From the NCBI RefSeq assembly GCF_037126435.1, contig NZ_CP147020.1, positions 1,015,001 to 1,079,000 of the forward strand: DNA of 64,000 bases. The letters run 5' to 3'. The stretch's first letter is position 1. Every line of letters starts with the position of its first letter. The notes beneath the pieces are model-generated. The model did no database searches and was not told where the DNA came from. It saw only the letters and a program-made list of their open reading frames with translations. The DNA comes from Bernardetia sp. ABR2-2B. Lineage in GTDB: Bacteria > Bacteroidota > Bacteroidia > Cytophagales > Bernardetiaceae. The translations under genes and the position numbers were made by a program. Positions 9,157 through 19,608 of this stretch are shown piece after piece.

Positions 9157-10680
9157 CTAAAAATCAGCTTTCCAGCCTAAGCGAAATCCAGAAATTCCTG
9201 TACTTGTAAATGAGTATTCTGCTCTAAAAACCATATTAAAATATAGTATTGTATCAATACCTACACCTGTTCCGTACATCCATTGATTGGGAAGTGAATT
9301 TGATTCATAAGGATTCATAAGTTGTGCATAACCTGCATCAAAATAAACCTTTGGATAAATAGCAACAGGAATTTTGGAAAACTGGGAAGGCATTTTATTA
9401 AATTGAAATGTATTTTCGAAGAGTTTAAAACGTAGCGTATTTTTCAAAACAAAATGTTGTTCTGATTCTGTAACATTATACTCAAAACCACGAATTACAT
9501 CACGCCCATAACCAATCCCACGCAGGTTTGCATAAGGCGTATTTTGTGCAAAAGTCATTTTTAAGGTAGCAGAAGTATGATAATAAAACTTCTTAGAAAG
9601 AGGAATAAACTTAGCAAATTCAGTACGAGCCGTAAACAAACTAAAATCATTCTTCTTAATTCCTAAACCTTGTTGATTGAGAGCAAACAAGAAATAATAT
9701 CCTTTTAATGGATAATTGGCTCTATCTCTCAAATCTCTAAAAAAATTATATTCTAGTTCTATGTATCGCTGATTTGTCTTACCTTCTCCAAAAAAATTTC
9801 CGTTCAATTGTGCAACCGTATCAGCAATATTTTGACTTTTATAACCTACAAAAAAAGTATGACGGTCGTAAAAGCGGCTACGAGCAGTCAGAGAAAGCCC
9901 ACTGTAAAAGCGTGTACTTAAAACTTCTCTATCAGGAGTTTCGATAAAACGAAGCGTATCTCTGTCTGTGATATAACCCAAATTTGTATTCTCAGCATAA
10001 CCTACTGAAATATTTAAGCCTAAAGTTTGAGCCTTATTTATGTAAGGAATAGAATAACGAAGGTCGTATTTATTGGTAAAACCTGTTTGAAAAAGTAAAG
10101 ATAGATTTTCATTTCTTCCTCTGAAGTTGTTGTGCTTTATCCTAATTCCATATTCCAAACGTCTTAAATCTCTTCCTTGCTGATTCCACCAAACATTAAA
10201 ATTTCGGTCTGCAAGTTCTATCAAAGGAATAGGATAAATATACCATTGTTCGGTTAGGCTAATCACAACATCTAATTCTCCTTTTGTAAACTCTTCATAA
10301 AAAATATCAACTGTAACAAAAAGACGAGTATTAAAAATCTTATTTGACTCTTGTTCTAAAACGTCTTCTATATCTTTTCTATGAATTTTATATCCTTCAT
10401 GTATTACAAGCTCTCTAAAAATAATTCTATCTTTTGTCTTTTTATGGCATTCTAAATGAATATGAGAAATCGTTACGCTATCACTAGAAAAATAGGTTAT
10501 TTCTTCTGTGGGAGAGCTTTCTATATTGTTTTTTATTATACTTTTTTTACCCTCTTTTTTTATAGAGTTTGCTTTATCAGAGGTATTCTTCGTTTTTTCT
10601 TGTGCTTTTAATGGAAAGCTTAGTCCAATAAAAGCTATCAAAGCAAAAAGCAAAAAAAATATACTTTTGTATCTAATCAT
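9157..10680 (-). CDS. BamA/TamA-like outer-membrane beta-barrel protein with one POTRA domain
   Basis: Signal peptide (MIRYKSIFFLLFALIAFIGLSF, cleaved after KAQ), a linker rich in Lys and Ser, one POTRA-like repeat (ISHIHLECHKKTKDRIIFREL to VVISLTEQWYIYP), then about 340 residues of alternating strands ending in aromatic SGFRLGWKADF, typical of a surface antigen D15 barrel. True BamA has five POTRAs and is longer, so this is one of the short Omp85 family members common in this phylum. Likely role: outer-membrane insertion or transport of a partner; the substrate is unknown. The gene is monocistronic. Confidence 0.82.
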   Translation of the reverse strand: MIRYKSIFFLLFALIAFIGLSFPLKAQEKTKNTSDKANSIKKEGKKSIIKNNIESSPTEEITYFSSDSVTISHIHLECHKKTKDRIIFRELVIHEGYKIHRKDIEDVLEQESNKIFNTRLFVTVDIFYEEFTKGELDVVISLTEQWYIYPIPLIELADRNFNVWWNQQGRDLRRLEYGIRIKHNNFRGRNENLSLLFQTGFTNKYDLRYSIPYINKAQTLGLNISVGYAENTNLGYITDRDTLRFIETPDREVLSTRFYSGLSLTARSRFYDRHTFFVGYKSQNIADTVAQLNGNFFGEGKTNQRYIELEYNFFRDLRDRANYPLKGYYFLFALNQQGLGIKKNDFSLFTARTEFAKFIPLSKKFYYHTSATLKMTFAQNTPYANLRGIGYGRDVIRGFEYNVTESEQHFVLKNTLRFKLFENTFQFNKMPSQFSKIPVAIYPKVYFDAGYAQLMNPYESNSLPNQWMYGTGVGIDTILYFNMVFRAEYSFTSTGISGFRLGWKADF

Positions 10681-10851
10681 CTATGTAATTCTATTTTATA
10701 ACCAATAATATGTCGATTATTGTAACGTGTCTCGCTGTATTTTAAAAGTCTTTATTACTATGACCCATCTAATATGGCATTTGGTTGCAACTATTCCAAA
10801 CCTTATCATAATTTTTTACGTTAAAAGATTTTTTTTAAGAAAAATTAGTGC

Positions 10852-10908
10852 AAAAAAAGTCCTATTCCAACAAAACATCTGATAGTTTTGGCTAAAATAG
10901 GATTTTTT
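10852..10908. terminator. Bidirectional-looking hairpin terminator
   Basis: The arms AAAAAGTCCTATT and AATAGGATTTTTT pair, with a second inner stem CCAACAAAAC/GTTTTGG. It lies just past the end of the small lipoprotein gene at 10932 and upstream of the barrel gene. Confidence 0.6.
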
Positions 10909-10931
10909 GGTCTTTAGAAAAAAAGCAAAAA

Positions 10932-11252
10932 TTACTCTGCTGTTGTTGTTTGTTCAGTCATAGTTTCTTCTTTCTCGCCTGTTACTTCAACAGGATAATC
11001 TTGTCTTGTGCTTTTTACATCTTGAGGAGCGTACATTTTAGCATAAATAGCCTTTGAACGGTCAGTTATTCCCTCTGGGTCTTCGTATTCATTAGGAAGT
11101 TGTTTTGGTTCTGCTTCTCTGCTTGTTCCGTAGATGCGTTCGCTCTCTAAGTTTTTCCCTTTGTTTGGTGCAGGTTGGTTATGTTCGCCACACGCTGTAA
11201 AGAAAACTAAAAGTGCAGCAAACGCCAAGATAGTTTTGAATTGTTTTAACAT
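10932..11252 (-). CDS. Small lipoprotein of unknown function
   Basis: A 106-residue predicted lipoprotein: hydrophobic start (FKTILAFAALLVFF) and lipobox TAC with Cys21, then a polar, acidic tail rich in Glu, Pro and Thr. No domain is recognised. It is a single gene with a clear hairpin after its stop. The low-complexity end (TGEKEETMTEQTTTAE) suggests a disordered periplasmic tail. The lipobox and the codon use support a real gene. Confidence 0.65.
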   Translation of the reverse strand: MLKQFKTILAFAALLVFFTACGEHNQPAPNKGKNLESERIYGTSREAEPKQLPNEYEDPEGITDRSKAIYAKMYAPQDVKSTRQDYPVEVTGEKEETMTEQTTTAE

Positions 11253-11620
11253 ATTTTTATAATGATTAATGTTTAATTATTAGTGGTTAATGAATTACCT
11301 ATACATACAATTTGTTGAATAGATAGTTTATTGATACACATTTAATTTTTAGATACTTCAAAATTACGCACCAAAACCCAAACTTAAAAATAAGAATTAC
11401 CTTTTATTACAAAAAATTAAGGGAAACTTAAAAATAATATATGTTTGGAGTATAGAACACACAACTGGAAGCTGAATACATATACTCATTCAACAGAGTT
11501 TAGGCTATTCTTGCTAAGGACAGTAGGATAAGAGCTTGTTTAAAAATTTTTCTTTCGGCTTCAAGTGAGTAATTTCATTTTCACTATCAAAATAAAAATT
11601 TAAACAAGCTCTAAAATGAT
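11253..11620. other. Gene-free stretch with an inverted repeat
   Basis: No coding frame is supported. An imperfect inverted repeat lies at 11532-11551 (GAGCTTGTTTAAAAATTTTT) and 11594-11611 (AAAAATTTAAACAAGCTC), 42 bases apart, just downstream of the YfhO-family gene. It may be a long terminator hairpin or a small mobile repeat. Confidence 0.5.
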
Positions 11621-14203
11621 TTAATCTTCAAACTGCTTTTTAATTCCCATTCCCAAGCTCACCAAAACAACAAGCAAGACAAGCCAAGAAGAAATTTGAG
11701 TAATCAGTGCGCCTGTTTTATAAGAATCAGATTCGAAAGTAAAGACAATTTTATGTTTTCCTTTCGGAATTTCTAAGCCACGCAGAACATAATTTACTGA
11801 AACAATACTTGCTTCTTTTCCATCAATAGTAGCACTCCAGCCTTTTGGATAATAGATTTCTGAAAAAACAGCAAAACCATCATTTAAATTATTACTTTCA
11901 TACTCTAAAAGTTTTGAATCATATTTTGTCAGCTTTATGGTTGCTGTGCTATCTTTTTGGAAATCTGTTTTTGTAATCGAAAATTTAGATTTATCTAAAA
12001 TAGCTGTTTCTTCCAAATTAATTGCTTTTTCTATACTTGCGCTCATCAAGGCAGCCATTTCCTCATCTGGATTATTTACTTGATTTACTTTAGAAACAAA
12101 CCAAGCACTTCCATACGTATTCAGATTGAAAAGCATTTGTTCTTTTTGCATTCCATACGTAATATAACGAGTATTGAGCATATTCAAAACAGGTGTTTGA
12201 GCAAAATCTGGTCGTTTTTGAGATTGAAGAGAAGACATAATAAAGCCTTGTTCTTGTCCTAAAGGTCTTTCTAATAAATCTTGATAACGTTGCATTTTGG
12301 CAGCAAAATACCCTCCAATGGAACGATGAAAATAAGAAGTATGTGTTTCTTGTTGGAAGTTTTGAAGCGACATTACTCTATAACCAAGCTCTTTATCTTT
12401 AAGAATTTCCACATCAACTGGCGCAGGATTCATAGTAGCTTGAGCTGCTCCTTTTTCAAACTTTGAAGAAGGTAAATAATTCTTTCCTATCAAAAATACA
12501 TCTCCAACAGCCAAAAGAGCAATAATAGCAAAGGCAGCCATCGCAGGAATTGTTTTTTTAATGTATAAATAAATTGCTCCTACTACCAAAACAATCAAAA
12601 ACAAAGAACGAAAAGCACTAGAACGAATCATTGATAAACGGTCTTGATGAACATAATCAACAAGTTGTCCTAATTGAGCATCCGAAGCTGCATTCAAATT
12701 TATACTTCCAGAGTAGAGTAAAATCAAAATGACTGTTCCTGCCGTAATTCCTGTTGCAATAAATAAGTTTTTAAGGAATGTTTTTTCTTTTGTTTCTATG
12801 TCTATTAATTTTGTTGATTCTGCATCTATTGATTTTATCGGCTCTGTTTGTATGGCTTTTTTATCAGAATTTGTATTAAAATAATTTTCTAATTTTTGAC
12901 TCAATGTTTCAAAAGCCAAAACGGTCATCAATAAAATAGTCAGAGCCAAAGCCATCGAAACCGAACGAAATTTATTAAACCCTGGTACGTAATCAAATAA
13001 GAAATAATTGAGAGAAGAAAAATTCTGCCCCCAAGCAAGCATTGCCATAAAAAGTGCTGCTGCCAAAATCCACCATTTCTCACGGTTATCAAGCACTACT
13101 AATCCCCACGCAAACAAGAAACACAAAACTGCACCTGCATAGATAGGAGCTGCCGTAAAAGGTTGGTCGCCATGATAAGTTGGAATAGGCAGTTCTTTGA
13201 GTTGTTTTTTAGAATATTGACCTGATTGTTTCAATACAGCGTATGTTTCAGAATCTTTATCCAAAATTTCAGAAGACGAACCACCATACAAATAAGGAAC
13301 AAGCAGAGTAAACGTTTCTCCAATTCCTTGACTCCAACTAAAGGCATAATCTTTACTCAATCCTTCATTACTTTGAGACTGACTATTTGGGTTTGTGTTT
13401 GTAGGGTTTACTGTAAGTTCTGTTCCTCCACGAGTGGAATAAGGGCTATATTCTAGTGTTGTTAGAATCTTTCCTGCATTTACGCCTATTCCCAAAACAA
13501 AAGCGACGACTAAAAAAGCTGCTTGTTTCAAGAAAACAGGAATTTGATTATTTTTAGCAGAAAAAATAAGCTCATTAATTCCAAAAATCAAACAAATAAA
13601 GCCTAAGTAATAAGTAATCTGATAATGACTTGCCTTGACTTCTAGTGCCATCCCTAAAGCTGTCAGCGCAAAACCTAACCAATATTTTTTATCAAAAGTG
13701 AGTTTCATTCCTCCCAAAATAAGTGCAGCATAAGCAATTGCCCAAAGTTTGGTAACATGTCCGACTTCTATCAAAATCAGATTATAAGTTGTAAAAGCAA
13801 ACACTGCCCCTCCCACAGCACTCCAAAGAGGTTTAGTACCAAAACACAAAAGCATAATGTAAGTACAAAACATAGTCAGAAACAATAGATGTGCTCCTGT
13901 CTGTTCGGCAAAACCACCACGCAAAACAGCTTCAAAAACAGGCAATGCGCCATAGGGGAAAATAGGATAGGTCATGTAGGCAGGCATTCCTGAAAACATA
14001 CGTCCGTTCCACATAGAAGGCTCGTCATGATTTTGAAGGTATTGCGAATTTTCTTGTACCATTCCTTTATATTGCATCATATCACTTTGTCTAAGTGATT
14101 TATCTTCCAATAATTCGGGAGCAAAATAAGCGAAAGTGAATAGATAAAAAGCTGCAATAGCAATCAAATGAGGCAAAAGACGAGCAAAAGAAAAGTTTTT
14201 CAT
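11621..14203 (-). CDS. YfhO-family multi-pass membrane protein
   Basis: An 860-residue protein with about a dozen hydrophobic helices and a large C-terminal soluble domain. The start (FARLLPHLIAIAAFYLFTFAYFAPELLEDKSLRQSDMMQYKGM) and the motif PSMWNGRMFSGMPAY are typical of the YfhO family. It ends with a soluble beta domain (YYPKGWSATIDGKEASIVSV) and one last helix. Family members resemble GT-C glycosyltransferases and are linked in Bacillus to lipoteichoic acid glycosylation; in Bacteroidota the substrate is not known. It stands alone on the minus strand. Confidence 0.82.
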   Translation of the reverse strand: MKNFSFARLLPHLIAIAAFYLFTFAYFAPELLEDKSLRQSDMMQYKGMVQENSQYLQNHDEPSMWNGRMFSGMPAYMTYPIFPYGALPVFEAVLRGGFAEQTGAHLLFLTMFCTYIMLLCFGTKPLWSAVGGAVFAFTTYNLILIEVGHVTKLWAIAYAALILGGMKLTFDKKYWLGFALTALGMALEVKASHYQITYYLGFICLIFGINELIFSAKNNQIPVFLKQAAFLVVAFVLGIGVNAGKILTTLEYSPYSTRGGTELTVNPTNTNPNSQSQSNEGLSKDYAFSWSQGIGETFTLLVPYLYGGSSSEILDKDSETYAVLKQSGQYSKKQLKELPIPTYHGDQPFTAAPIYAGAVLCFLFAWGLVVLDNREKWWILAAALFMAMLAWGQNFSSLNYFLFDYVPGFNKFRSVSMALALTILLMTVLAFETLSQKLENYFNTNSDKKAIQTEPIKSIDAESTKLIDIETKEKTFLKNLFIATGITAGTVILILLYSGSINLNAASDAQLGQLVDYVHQDRLSMIRSSAFRSLFLIVLVVGAIYLYIKKTIPAMAAFAIIALLAVGDVFLIGKNYLPSSKFEKGAAQATMNPAPVDVEILKDKELGYRVMSLQNFQQETHTSYFHRSIGGYFAAKMQRYQDLLERPLGQEQGFIMSSLQSQKRPDFAQTPVLNMLNTRYITYGMQKEQMLFNLNTYGSAWFVSKVNQVNNPDEEMAALMSASIEKAINLEETAILDKSKFSITKTDFQKDSTATIKLTKYDSKLLEYESNNLNDGFAVFSEIYYPKGWSATIDGKEASIVSVNYVLRGLEIPKGKHKIVFTFESDSYKTGALITQISSWLVLLVVLVSLGMGIKKQFED

Positions 14204-14555
14204 GAATTGAACTATATAAAATTCTGTTGTAGTTTTTTAGTGCTACAAATATAGGATATTTTTTTTAGGGCAATTCTAAATAATAGTTTATTTTTTATTT
14301 TAAGTTTGTAGATTTAGAAGAATAAAATTAGATTCTGTTCAATCACGCTTCTGAGAAAGTGTTTCGTTCACTTTTGAGAAAGCAAACGCATGACAGTATT
14401 GTACATTCAGTCCCTCAGAACTGAATGTTTCGCTTCTTTAGAGGTATGATTTATTTAACTCATATTTTTTCCTAACAAAAGTCATTTTTTCAGTTCAAAA
14501 AGTAGCCGTTCTTTGTAAAAATAAATTTATCTATCATTATAATTTACAGAATAAG
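14204..14555. other. Divergent promoter region between yfhO-like gene and hemN
   Basis: A 352-base gap between divergent genes. The only structure I see is a perfect 9-bp hairpin ACATTCAGT/ACTGAATGT at 14403-14428 with an 8-base loop, plus two copies of a GAGAAAG motif before it. No coding frame is supported. Confidence 0.4.
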
Positions 14556-15923
14556 ATGAACGATTTACTTCAAAAATACAATGTTGCTAGTCCACGTTAC
14601 ACCAGTTATCCGACTGTTCCGTATTGGGAAAACACAGAGCATAGCTTAGAAAATTGGCAAAACTCACTCAAAAACGCCTTTTGGACAAGTGGCAGAGAAG
14701 TAAGTATTTATGTTCATTTACCCTACTGTGAAAGTTTGTGTACCTATTGTGGTTGTACTACTCGCATCACAACCAACCACAATGTAGAAGAACCTTATAT
14801 CGAATTAATAGAAAGAGAATGGAACTTATATATAAAAACACTTCCACAAAAACCGATTTTGAGAGAAGTACATTTAGGAGGAGGAACGCCTACTTTTTTC
14901 TCTCCAAAAAACCTTACTCGTCTGATTACTATTTTCAAATCTTCTTGTGATGTTCCTGTTGATACGGAATGGGGTTTTGAAGGACATCCAAACAATACAA
15001 CGAGAGAACATTTACAGACCTTGAAAGAATTAGGTTTTAATAGAGTAAGTTTTGGAATACAAGATTTTGATGAAAATGTACAGAAAATTATTAATCGTAT
15101 TCAGCCCTATCAAAAAGTAGTTGAATGTGTAAAGAATGCTAGAGAATTAGGTTTTGAATCCATTAATTTTGATTTGGTATATGGTTTACCTTTGCAAAAT
15201 ATAGAAACTATCCAAAATACTCTTCAAAAAACATTAGAATTACGTCCTTCTCGTTTGGCTTTTTATGGTTATGCTCATATTCCTTGGCTCAAACCATCAC
15301 AAAAGAAATTAGAATCCTTTTTACCTGCTGCTGATGAAAAAGCAAATTTGTATGCTATTGGTAAAAAAATATTGACAGAACAAGGTTATGTTGATATTGG
15401 AATGGATCATTTTGCGCTACCTACAGATTCACTTTTGAAGGCTTCTAAAAACGGAACTTTACATCGTAACTTTATGGGTTATACCACTCAATCGACAAGT
15501 TTGTCTATTGGTTTGGGTGTAAGTGCCATCAGTGATACGTGGACGGCATTTAATCAAAATGAGAAAAACCTCAAAGTTTATAGAGAGAAAGTAGAAAATA
15601 ATGAATTTCCTTTTTTGAGAGGTCATTATCTAACAAAAGAAGATTTAGTAATTCGTCAGCATATCTTGGATTTGATGTGCAGATACGAAACTTCTTGGAA
15701 TGAAGAAGAGTTTTATGGATTTGGTTTGGGAATCAACTTTGACCTTTTGGAGTCTTTAAAACAAGATAGTTTGGTAGAATGGAAAGGCAATCATCTAAGA
15801 ATTACAGAAAAAGGAAAACCTTTTGTAAGAAATGTTTGTATGGCTTTTGATGTACGACTTTGGAATTCAAAATTAAATAAAGAAAATGCAGAAAATAAGC
15901 CGATGTTTAGCAAAAATGCGTAG
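14556..15923 (+). CDS. hemN: Oxygen-independent coproporphyrinogen III oxidase
   Basis: Radical-SAM enzyme of haem synthesis that decarboxylates coproporphyrinogen III to protoporphyrinogen IX without oxygen. The N-terminus has the HemN hallmark PRYTSYPT; the Fe-S site is Cys58, Cys62, Cys65 with Cys67 following, the CxxxCxxCxC form that separates true HemN from HemW-like proteins. GGGTPTF and GIQDFDENVQKIINR follow in order. The 455-residue length matches the family. No haem gene is adjacent, so it is probably transcribed alone. The assignment is firm. Confidence 0.95.
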   Translation: MNDLLQKYNVASPRYTSYPTVPYWENTEHSLENWQNSLKNAFWTSGREVSIYVHLPYCESLCTYCGCTTRITTNHNVEEPYIELIEREWNLYIKTLPQKPILREVHLGGGTPTFFSPKNLTRLITIFKSSCDVPVDTEWGFEGHPNNTTREHLQTLKELGFNRVSFGIQDFDENVQKIINRIQPYQKVVECVKNARELGFESINFDLVYGLPLQNIETIQNTLQKTLELRPSRLAFYGYAHIPWLKPSQKKLESFLPAADEKANLYAIGKKILTEQGYVDIGMDHFALPTDSLLKASKNGTLHRNFMGYTTQSTSLSIGLGVSAISDTWTAFNQNEKNLKVYREKVENNEFPFLRGHYLTKEDLVIRQHILDLMCRYETSWNEEEFYGFGLGINFDLLESLKQDSLVEWKGNHLRITEKGKPFVRNVCMAFDVRLWNSKLNKENAENKPMFSKNA

Positions 15924-16226
15924 AGTAGTATTGAACAGTAGATAATATTTGTATTTTGGTCACAACACCAAATTTTAATCTTCTAAATATCATTTTTTCA
16001 TAGTCTATAACTTATGCACCTAACACTATGAGAAAAAATAAACCAATTATTTGTCTAAATAACACTTTACTAAAGCCTTATTATTAAAATATATTTCATT
16101 TTTTTAAACAACATAGTTATAAAAAATCAGATATTCTATAATTTTGAACCTTTCTTTATATTGTTTGACGATTATTTTCGTTTTATACAAATATCTATTT
16201 TAATAAACTATGTTTTTAATAAAACT

Positions 16227-18128
16227 ATGAATTTGAAAAATAATTGGTTTTTATCGTTGCTATTCGTTCTGCCTTTTACTGTGTGCTTTCAGAATATTAC
16301 TTTTGCTCAACAACCTGCTTTCGGACTTGCTAGTAACCCTAAAGGTTGCGCTCCTCTTACTGTGGTGGTTGATGATGCCTCTGGAGCTGACCCAGACTTG
16401 ATTTTTTATATTTTTGGGGATAGTCCTCCTCAACAAGAAACTACTTTTACTTTTACAGAACCAGGGGTTTATTCTATAACACAGCTTATCAATACGGCAG
16501 GTACGGGAGGAGCTTCTGTGGTAAGAGAAAATATTATTGAGGTTTTTGCACCAAAAGTAGTAAATTTTGATGTCATTCGTTGTGCTGATAAAAAAGTGCG
16601 AGTTCAGATAAATGATGATTATTATGATTCTTACAAAATAGATTTTGGAGATAATCAGTCAGCTAGTGTAGGAGATAATGAATTTGCAGATCATACGTAT
16701 GCTTCTGAAGCTAATGCTACAATTACTGTAAGAGGAATTTTTGAAGATGGCGCAGAAAACTGTACTCCTAGTAGTAAAATAATAACGCCAGTAGGACAAC
16801 TTGTACCACCTACAATAAGTCGTGTTGAGTATCTTGAAGATGGAAATGCAAAAATAGAATATACATTAGAAACAGACTTGACACACAGACTAGAAATTAG
16901 TACAGCTAATGGATTTGATAAAGTAAGTGATATTTCGGTAGGCTCTACTACTTTTACTATTCAAGATGCCTTGCCTAATTCCGTTTATCGTATTTCTGTA
17001 CAGGATTCTTGTTCGAATAGAATAGAAAGCTCACAACTTTTTTATATTTCAGATATAAACCTGACTGGAGAAGAAAGGTATGTTGATGTTAGTTGGTCAA
17101 AACCGATTGGTATTGATGATTCAGAATTTGTAAAACATACACTTATTAAAGATGATAACGTGCTTGATGAATATACAGATATTGCTTCTGATGGTATTTT
17201 TGATGAAGAAGTTGTCTGTAAAATTACTTACTGTTACCAATTGGAAACTGAATTTGCCTCTGGTCTTAGAATAGTTACTCCTAGACGTTGTATTTTAGCT
17301 TCTTCTAATGCTATTCCACCTGCTGTGCTTGATGTCTATGCTAGTTTTACATCAAAGGGACGAGTTAATTTGTCTTGGAATTACCCTCTTGATGGCGCAG
17401 AAATACTAACTGCAACAGTTACTAGAAAAGATAAAGATGGAACGATAAATAATTATGAGATAAATCCTCTTGATTCTGTTTTTGAAGATGGACTTATTAA
17501 TATTGACCTTGCTCCTTATTGTTATTCTATTTCTTATACTAATGCTTGTGATTTGACTTCTCAATCAACTCCTTTTATTTGTCCTATTATAGTAGAAATG
17601 GATGGAAATACAGATGAAGAAGAAGGTGTTCTCTCTTTTGAATGGACTATTTTTGAAGGGATATCGACGGGTAATTACGTTATAGAACAAACAGATTCTT
17701 TAGAAAAAGAGCCATTCAATACGCAATCTGTTTCTAGGTCTGGAACATACACAATAGATATTGAAAATCAGGAAAACCAAACCAGCTACATTAGAGTTCG
17801 TGCAAATATGGGAGATACAACTACCTATTCAAATACAATTCGCATTGATTTTCCTTCTTTTGTTACTTTTCCAAATGCTTTTACCCCTAATGGCGATAAT
17901 TTGAACGATACTTATGGAGTAGAAAGTAAGTTTATAAAAGAATTTGAAATGATAATTTTTAACCGTTGGGGAGAAGGAATTTTTCAAACTAATGACGTAA
18001 ACGGGCGTTGGGACGGAAGATATAAAAATAGCCTTGCTCCTTCTGGAGAATATACGATGAAAATAGTAGCAACAGACCAACGAGGAAGAGAATATATTTT
18101 TACTGAAATGGTAAAATTGATGAGATAG
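16227..18128 (+). CDS. Secreted PKD/fibronectin-like protein with gliding-motility C-terminal (CHU_C) domain
   Basis: Signal peptide (LKNNWFLSLLFVLPFTVCFQNITFAQ) followed by a PKD-like domain (TFTEPGVYSITQLI), a second PKD-like segment (YKIDFGDNQSASVGDNEFADHTY), fibronectin-like strands, and a C-terminal block NAFTPNGDNLND...IFNRWGE...WDGRY...PSGEYTMKI, the conserved gliding-motility-associated/T9SS type B sorting domain. It should be exported by Sec and then by the type IX system and end up at the cell surface or in adhesive gel. The frame is open from a TTG at 16161, but the ATG at 16227 sits directly before the signal peptide and is the better start. Confidence 0.85.
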   Translation: MNLKNNWFLSLLFVLPFTVCFQNITFAQQPAFGLASNPKGCAPLTVVVDDASGADPDLIFYIFGDSPPQQETTFTFTEPGVYSITQLINTAGTGGASVVRENIIEVFAPKVVNFDVIRCADKKVRVQINDDYYDSYKIDFGDNQSASVGDNEFADHTYASEANATITVRGIFEDGAENCTPSSKIITPVGQLVPPTISRVEYLEDGNAKIEYTLETDLTHRLEISTANGFDKVSDISVGSTTFTIQDALPNSVYRISVQDSCSNRIESSQLFYISDINLTGEERYVDVSWSKPIGIDDSEFVKHTLIKDDNVLDEYTDIASDGIFDEEVVCKITYCYQLETEFASGLRIVTPRRCILASSNAIPPAVLDVYASFTSKGRVNLSWNYPLDGAEILTATVTRKDKDGTINNYEINPLDSVFEDGLINIDLAPYCYSISYTNACDLTSQSTPFICPIIVEMDGNTDEEEGVLSFEWTIFEGISTGNYVIEQTDSLEKEPFNTQSVSRSGTYTIDIENQENQTSYIRVRANMGDTTTYSNTIRIDFPSFVTFPNAFTPNGDNLNDTYGVESKFIKEFEMIIFNRWGEGIFQTNDVNGRWDGRYKNSLAPSGEYTMKIVATDQRGREYIFTEMVKLMR

Positions 18129-18157
18129 AAATTAGTAATTCTGATCCTTATTGAAAT

Positions 18158-18196
18158 AAAAAAGCTTTTCTAAAAATTAATTTAGAAAGGCTTTTT
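18158..18196. terminator. Hairpin terminator between convergent genes
   Basis: AAAAAAGCTTTTCTAAA pairs with TTTAGAAAGGCTTTTT across a short A/T loop. It separates the plus-strand CHU_C gene from the minus-strand AAA ATPase gene and can serve both. Confidence 0.8.
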
Positions 18197-18215
18197 GTAG
18201 AATGAATAGTTTGTG

Positions 18216-19439
18216 CTATTTCCCAAAACCAATTTTTTTCTGACGATTAACTGAAAAATCAGATAAATCTTCATTTAGAGGAACATTATAGATTTGTGCT
18301 AGTGTAGCAGGTTCTTTAAACTCTCTTTCAATTTTGTTTAGCTTTGCTATTTTATTGGCATTTTCGGCAGGAATGGCTTCAAAACGATGTATTCCTAACA
18401 AACGACCTTCACGCAATAGTGCTTTATCTAAATTTTTAATATCTGTATTGAATGTACAAATTATTTTGAGATTCAAGACATCAGACAAAAGACCATCTGA
18501 AACATTCAAAAGATTTGCAATCGAACTCTTGTCCGTATTAAACAAATCACGAGCCTGTACAGAATCTTCTGATTCTTCAATTATCAAAACGGCATCTTGG
18601 TAATCTGATAAAAAGGTAATCAAATCTGGACTTGTGATTTCTCTAAGAAGCGTAATTGGATAGAAAATAAATTCTATTTCTGGTTTGGCTTTACTAATTA
18701 GATAACGAATATAATTTGTCTTTCCACTTCCCGTAACACCATGAAAAATAAACAAACCCGAATTGTTTTTTTCGTTGATTTCTTTTACCAAAACATCGTG
18801 TTTTTCTTCAAATTTATCTCCATAATATAAATCCAAATCTGGAATTACAGGAGGCTTAATTTGATGTTTGCGAAGTGTAAGCCCTGTTCGTGGCGTACTT
18901 CCAACAATATTAATGTATCGTTTTTGGTCGTCTTTTGTTTCGATGATACATTTTGTAGCTAACTCAAATATTTTTTCTAATTTCTCTGTTGGCGTATCCT
19001 CAACAGCCGTTATCATATCAAATCTAAAAATAACATCGTCTAATTTTAAGACGGCATCATAATTCATATTTATGATAATTGATTCATCATCTAGCATCAA
19101 ATACCAATCTATCGAATAACGAGTTTCTTTTTTGTTATACGTTGTATTACGACGATAAATAGAAATTGGCGTATAATCATTTTCTTCTAAAAGCTTTAAG
19201 AATTGATTAAGCGAAACAAGTTGATTACTTTCGAAATAATCACGCACTCCAAAATCAATTAATTTTTGATTATAATTATTCAGTAAATAGTAGTCTTCAC
19301 TAAAATATCCATCTCCAAATACATTGTATTTTCCCAAATAAGGATTCCCTGTTTGATTCATTCCGTTGTTTTGTGATTCTTCTGATTTATTCTTTACCCT
19401 ACGATGATTTGAATTACTATTTCTGTTGGTGTTGTGCAT
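18216..19439 (-). CDS. AAA-family ATPase
   Basis: A 407-residue protein with a variable N-terminal region (residues 1-35 polar, Asn-rich) and a C-terminal AAA module: Walker A GVTGSGKT near residue 240, Walker B DAVLIIEESED, and an Arg-containing block LLREGRL that looks like the sensor/arginine-finger region. It resembles the BCS1/VPS4-like single-domain ATPases found as orphan genes in Bacteroidota. Substrate unknown. No partner gene is adjacent; it starts about 10 bases from a repeat element at 19450. Confidence 0.75.
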   Translation of the reverse strand: MHNTNRNSNSNHRRVKNKSEESQNNGMNQTGNPYLGKYNVFGDGYFSEDYYLLNNYNQKLIDFGVRDYFESNQLVSLNQFLKLLEENDYTPISIYRRNTTYNKKETRYSIDWYLMLDDESIIINMNYDAVLKLDDVIFRFDMITAVEDTPTEKLEKIFELATKCIIETKDDQKRYINIVGSTPRTGLTLRKHQIKPPVIPDLDLYYGDKFEEKHDVLVKEINEKNNSGLFIFHGVTGSGKTNYIRYLISKAKPEIEFIFYPITLLREITSPDLITFLSDYQDAVLIIEESEDSVQARDLFNTDKSSIANLLNVSDGLLSDVLNLKIICTFNTDIKNLDKALLREGRLLGIHRFEAIPAENANKIAKLNKIEREFKEPATLAQIYNVPLNEDLSDFSVNRQKKIGFGK

Positions 19440-19449
19440 AATAAATAAT

Positions 19450-19502
19450 TACGGATTACGAATTACGAATTACGACCTATAAAGGCAGTAATGCTAATTA
19501 CG
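19450..19502 (-). repeat. Degenerate inverted copy of a 39-bp repeat with three 7-bp units
   Basis: Contains ATTACGA repeated three times in tandem and then CCT, a variable part and GGCAGTAATGCTAATT. This is a degenerate reverse complement of the 39-bp repeat at 19609-19647. Together they bracket the spacer between two minus-strand genes. Confidence 0.5.
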
Positions 19503-19608
19503 ATTATACTATTTTAATTTAGTTAATTAGAAAAGAAGAACGTTTCAAAAGGCAAGAAAGTTGCAGGATAAAAAAGAATTACATGTATGTATTTCAATCG
19601 TAATTGAT

